Source: Paracoccus sulfuroxidans (GTDB lineage: Bacteria; Pseudomonadota; Alphaproteobacteria; Rhodobacterales; Rhodobacteraceae). Taken from it: a DNA stretch of 64,000 bases. Both the position numbers and the translations under genes were made by a program. Positions 61,983-64,000 of this stretch are shown piece by piece. Where the stretch lies: contig NZ_VLKU01000006.1 of assembly GCF_007830335.1 (NCBI RefSeq), positions 191,001-255,000 of the forward strand, written 5' to 3'. Numbering within the stretch: position 1 is the stretch's first letter; every line of letters starts with the position of its first letter. A model generated the notes under the pieces. The model did not search any database. It saw only the letters and a list, made by a program, of their open reading frames with translations, and had not been told where the DNA came from.

Positions 61983-62927
61983 GTGGATATCGATCACGTT
62001 CATCTTGCTCGGCTTGATCTTAACCTGCTGGTCTCGTTGGAGGTTTTGCTGGATGAGCAAAGCGTGACCCGCGCCGCCCGGCGCATGGGCATCACGCAAT
62101 CGGCCATGAGCCATTCACTGTCGCGCCTGCGCACCATCTTTGGCGATGAGCTGCTGACCCGCGTCCCGCAGGGCATGCGACCGACACCCCGCGCGGCGGA
62201 TCTGCATGAAAAGCTGCGCGGCGTGCTGAAGCAGGTGCAGGAACTGACCATGCGGCCCCGCGACTTCGATCCGGCGACGGCGGATATCCTGTTCACGCTG
62301 GGCATGGCCGATTCCAGCGAGGTGATGATGATGCCGCGCATGCTGGCGCGCTTCCAGATCGAGGCGCCCTCGGTGCGCTTCCTGCTGCGCAACGTCGACC
62401 GGCAGCGCGTGCTGGAGGATCTGGACAGCGGCCGCATCGATCTGGCCATCGGCCTGTTCGAAGATGGCAAGCAGCATCACAAACGCCGGGTCCTGCTGCA
62501 CGATCACTATATGTGCATCTATAATCCCCGGCTTCTGGACCTGCCCGACCCGATCGGGCTGGAGGATTACATCCGCTTGCCGCATCTGCTGACCAGTCTG
62601 GTCGAAACGCCGGTTGGCGTGGTCGACACGGCGCTGGCCAAGCTGAGCCTGTCGCGGCGCATCGTGATGACCAGCCCGCGCTTTTCGGCCATCCCCTTCG
62701 TGCTGGAGCAGGCGCCGGTCATCGCCACCATGCATTCGCGGGTGGCGTCCTATTTCGCCGAAACGATGAAGCTGCGCGTCTGCCCGCCGCCGATTGAGTT
62801 GCCGGATGTGCCGATCTCGATGATCTGGCACAGCTCGAACGACAATGTCCCGGCGCATCGTTGGCTGCGCGAGCAGATCGTCGCGATCCGCAGCGGCGGC
62901 TTTGGGCAATGGACGCCGGGCGGCTAG
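61968..62927 (+). CDS. LysR family regulator (NodD-like)
   Basis: A 319-residue LysR regulator. VHLARLDLNLLVSLEVLLDE then SVTRAARRMGITQSAMSHSL is the NodD/NahR-like N-terminus. The first in-frame start is TTG at 61968; GTG at 61983 would give a protein five residues shorter and closer to typical family starts, and no ribosome site decides between them. Divergent from the small exported protein. Confidence 0.88.
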   Translation: MIRLIVDIDHVHLARLDLNLLVSLEVLLDEQSVTRAARRMGITQSAMSHSLSRLRTIFGDELLTRVPQGMRPTPRAADLHEKLRGVLKQVQELTMRPRDFDPATADILFTLGMADSSEVMMMPRMLARFQIEAPSVRFLLRNVDRQRVLEDLDSGRIDLAIGLFEDGKQHHKRRVLLHDHYMCIYNPRLLDLPDPIGLEDYIRLPHLLTSLVETPVGVVDTALAKLSLSRRIVMTSPRFSAIPFVLEQAPVIATMHSRVASYFAETMKLRVCPPPIELPDVPISMIWHSSNDNVPAHRWLREQIVAIRSGGFGQWTPGG

Positions 62928-63029
62928 GCGCAACTTCAAGGGTTTCCCCCGCCCCGGCTGTTGTGCAGGATGGCGGTGCGGACCCCTATGGTCCGCGCTT
63001 GTGATCCGGCCACTCTGCAGGAGCAATCC

Positions 63030-63602
63030 ATGTCCGCCCTTCCGATCAGCACCACCCCCATCCCGGCCCTGAAAGACCTGCCCGAAGACATCCGCACCCG
63101 CATCGAGGCCGTGCAGGAGAAATCGGGCTTCATCCCCAATGTCTTCATGGTTCTGGCTAATCGCCCGGACGAATTCCGCGCTTTCTTCGCCTATCACGAC
63201 GCGCTGATGGAGAAGCCCGGCAACCTGACCAAGGCCGAGCGCGAGATGATCGTCGTTGCCACCAGCGCCGCGAACCAGTGCCAGTATTGCGTCATCGCCC
63301 ATGGCGCGATCCTGCGCGTGCGCGCCAAGAACCCGCTGGTCGCCGACCAGATCGCGACGAATTATCGCAAGGCCGACATCACGCCGCGCCAGCGCGCGAT
63401 GCTGGATTTCGCGCTGAAGGTCACCAACGCCGCCTATGACGTGGGGCCGGATGATTTCGCGGCGCTTGAGGCGCATGGTTTCACGCAGGACGACATCTGG
63501 GACATCGCCGCGATTTCGGCCTTCTTCGGCATGTCGAACCGGCTGGCGAATGTCACCAGCATGCGCCCGAATGACGAGTTTTTCATGATCGGCCGCGGCT
63601 GA
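63030..63602 (+). CDS. Peroxidase-related (AhpD/carboxymuconolactone decarboxylase-like) protein
   Basis: A 190-residue all-helical protein of the AhpD/CMD superfamily, the uncharacterised-peroxidase-related subgroup. The redox motif NQCQYCVIAHG (about 85-95) provides two Cys and the proton-relay His. It reduces peroxides with an unknown electron donor. The start at 63030 has AGGAG about 5 nt upstream. It precedes an AcuI-like reductase, possibly in one transcript (28-nt gap). Confidence 0.9.
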   Translation: MSALPISTTPIPALKDLPEDIRTRIEAVQEKSGFIPNVFMVLANRPDEFRAFFAYHDALMEKPGNLTKAEREMIVVATSAANQCQYCVIAHGAILRVRAKNPLVADQIATNYRKADITPRQRAMLDFALKVTNAAYDVGPDDFAALEAHGFTQDDIWDIAAISAFFGMSNRLANVTSMRPNDEFFMIGRG

Positions 63603-63630
63603 TCCCACCCTGACGCAGAGGGCCAGAAGA

Positions 63631-64000
63631 TGACCAAGAGCTTTCAAGCCATGATGATCGAGGATGTCGGGGGCAAGCCACAGGCGGGGCTGAAGACGAT
63701 CTCGCTGGAGGATCTGCCCGACCATGACGTGCTGGTCGAGATCGCCTGCTCCAGCCTGAATTACAAGGACGGGCTGGCGCTGACCGGCAAGATCCGCATC
63801 GCGCGCCGCCTGCCCATGGTGGCGGGGATCGATCTGGCGGGCACGGTGGTCGAATCCCGCGCGCCCGAATGGAAGCCGGGCGACCGGGTGCTGGTCAACG
63901 GCTGGGGCCTGTCGGAAACCGAATGGGGCGGCTATTCGCGCTATCAGCGCCTGAAGCCGCAATTCCTGACCCGCCTGCCGGACGGGTTTGACATGCAGCA
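63631..64000 (+). CDS. acuI: Acrylyl-CoA reductase AcuI/YhdH-like MDR oxidoreductase (partial)
   Basis: The open frame runs off the right edge with 123 residues visible. SSLNYKDGLALTGK, GIDLAGTVVES and NGWGLSETEWGG follow the YhdH/AcuI pattern. AcuI reduces acryloyl-CoA to propionyl-CoA with NADPH and is common in Rhodobacteraceae (DMSP and propionate metabolism). AGAGGG is upstream of the ATG. The nucleotide-binding half is outside the window. Confidence 0.88.

Noticed and set aside
62115..63962. 615-residue minus-strand open frame over lysR, the AhpD-like gene and the AcuI-like gene
   Set aside because: It spans three genes with strong family motifs on the plus strand; it is a GC-skew artefact.
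1..64000. tRNA, rRNA, riboswitch, CRISPR, IS element or integrase
   Set aside because: No conserved tRNA/rRNA blocks, repeat-spacer pattern, transposase or integrase motif was recognised on either strand. The island-like content is inferred from gene types only.

Overview
This window reads as the chromosome or a large replicon of a high-G+C alphaproteobacterium, most likely a Paracoccus-like member of the Rhodobacteraceae. The clues are uniform GC-rich codon use, ATGA-coupled operons, many LysR regulators, Tat-exported transporter and amidohydrolase proteins, and an AcuI-type reductase at the right edge. No rRNA, tRNA, CRISPR array, insertion sequence or phage gene was seen. The genes are mostly accessory: interbacterial competition, aromatic and xenobiotic catabolism with dedicated ABC importers, and iron scavenging.

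Region 1 (1-9613) concerns competition and envelope. It holds a DUF4123 type VI effector chaperone gene (cut by the left edge, with a TTG start hidden from ATG-only searches), vgrG, a DUF2207/LemA membrane pair, and on the other strand a ~1084-residue polymorphic toxin with a DUF4781 core and a C-terminal MafB19-type deaminase domain. A 143-aa probable immunity protein follows one base later.

Region 2 (9707-13383) is a small MerR regulon. An acetoacetate-decarboxylase-family enzyme plus an alpha/beta hydrolase, and an Old Yellow Enzyme-like reductase, each sit behind a near-identical MerR-type promoter with a 19-bp spacer. The merR gene lies between them.

Region 3 (13432-23403) is a resorcinol/hydroxyquinol pathway: LysR regulator, maleylacetate reductase, TfdB-like flavin hydroxylase, a complete LivK/G/F/H/M-type importer, hydroxyquinol 1,2-dioxygenase and a small tautomerase-like protein. 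A ~50-bp promoter element is repeated in front of the reductase/hydroxylase unit and in front of the transporter/dioxygenase unit.

Region 4 (23420-34591) holds a small SH3 lipoprotein and two LysR-controlled electrophile/quinone-stress or xenobiotic modules: an NAD(P)-binding protein with a hydrolase, and an eight-gene operon with an MhqO-like VOC dioxygenase, XapX, isochorismatase-like hydrolase, DUF1275, Tat amidohydrolase, two DoxX proteins and an MFS pump.

Region 5 (34596-42816) is a second intradiol dioxygenase operon under a LacI regulator, with two identical operators placed in and just after the promoter. It encodes an SsuABC/TauABC-type importer, SDR, BKACE (beta-keto acid cleavage enzyme), MDR oxidoreductase and cupin. 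Together with region 3 it suggests that beta-ketoadipate could be cleaved by BKACE instead of the usual CoA-transferase/thiolase route.

Region 6 (42883-49900) is a ferric-siderophore scavenging cluster: esterase, FecCDE-like ABC importer, binding protein and TonB-dependent receptor. Region 7 (49954-64000) has an amidohydrolase, GNAT, FAD oxidoreductase, LysR, a Rieske oxygenase with its reductase, and a polar amino-acid-type ABC importer whose ATPase is fused to a DUF2817 M14-like zinc hydrolase. It ends with a NodD-like LysR, a small exported protein, an AhpD-like protein and an AcuI-like reductase cut by the right edge.
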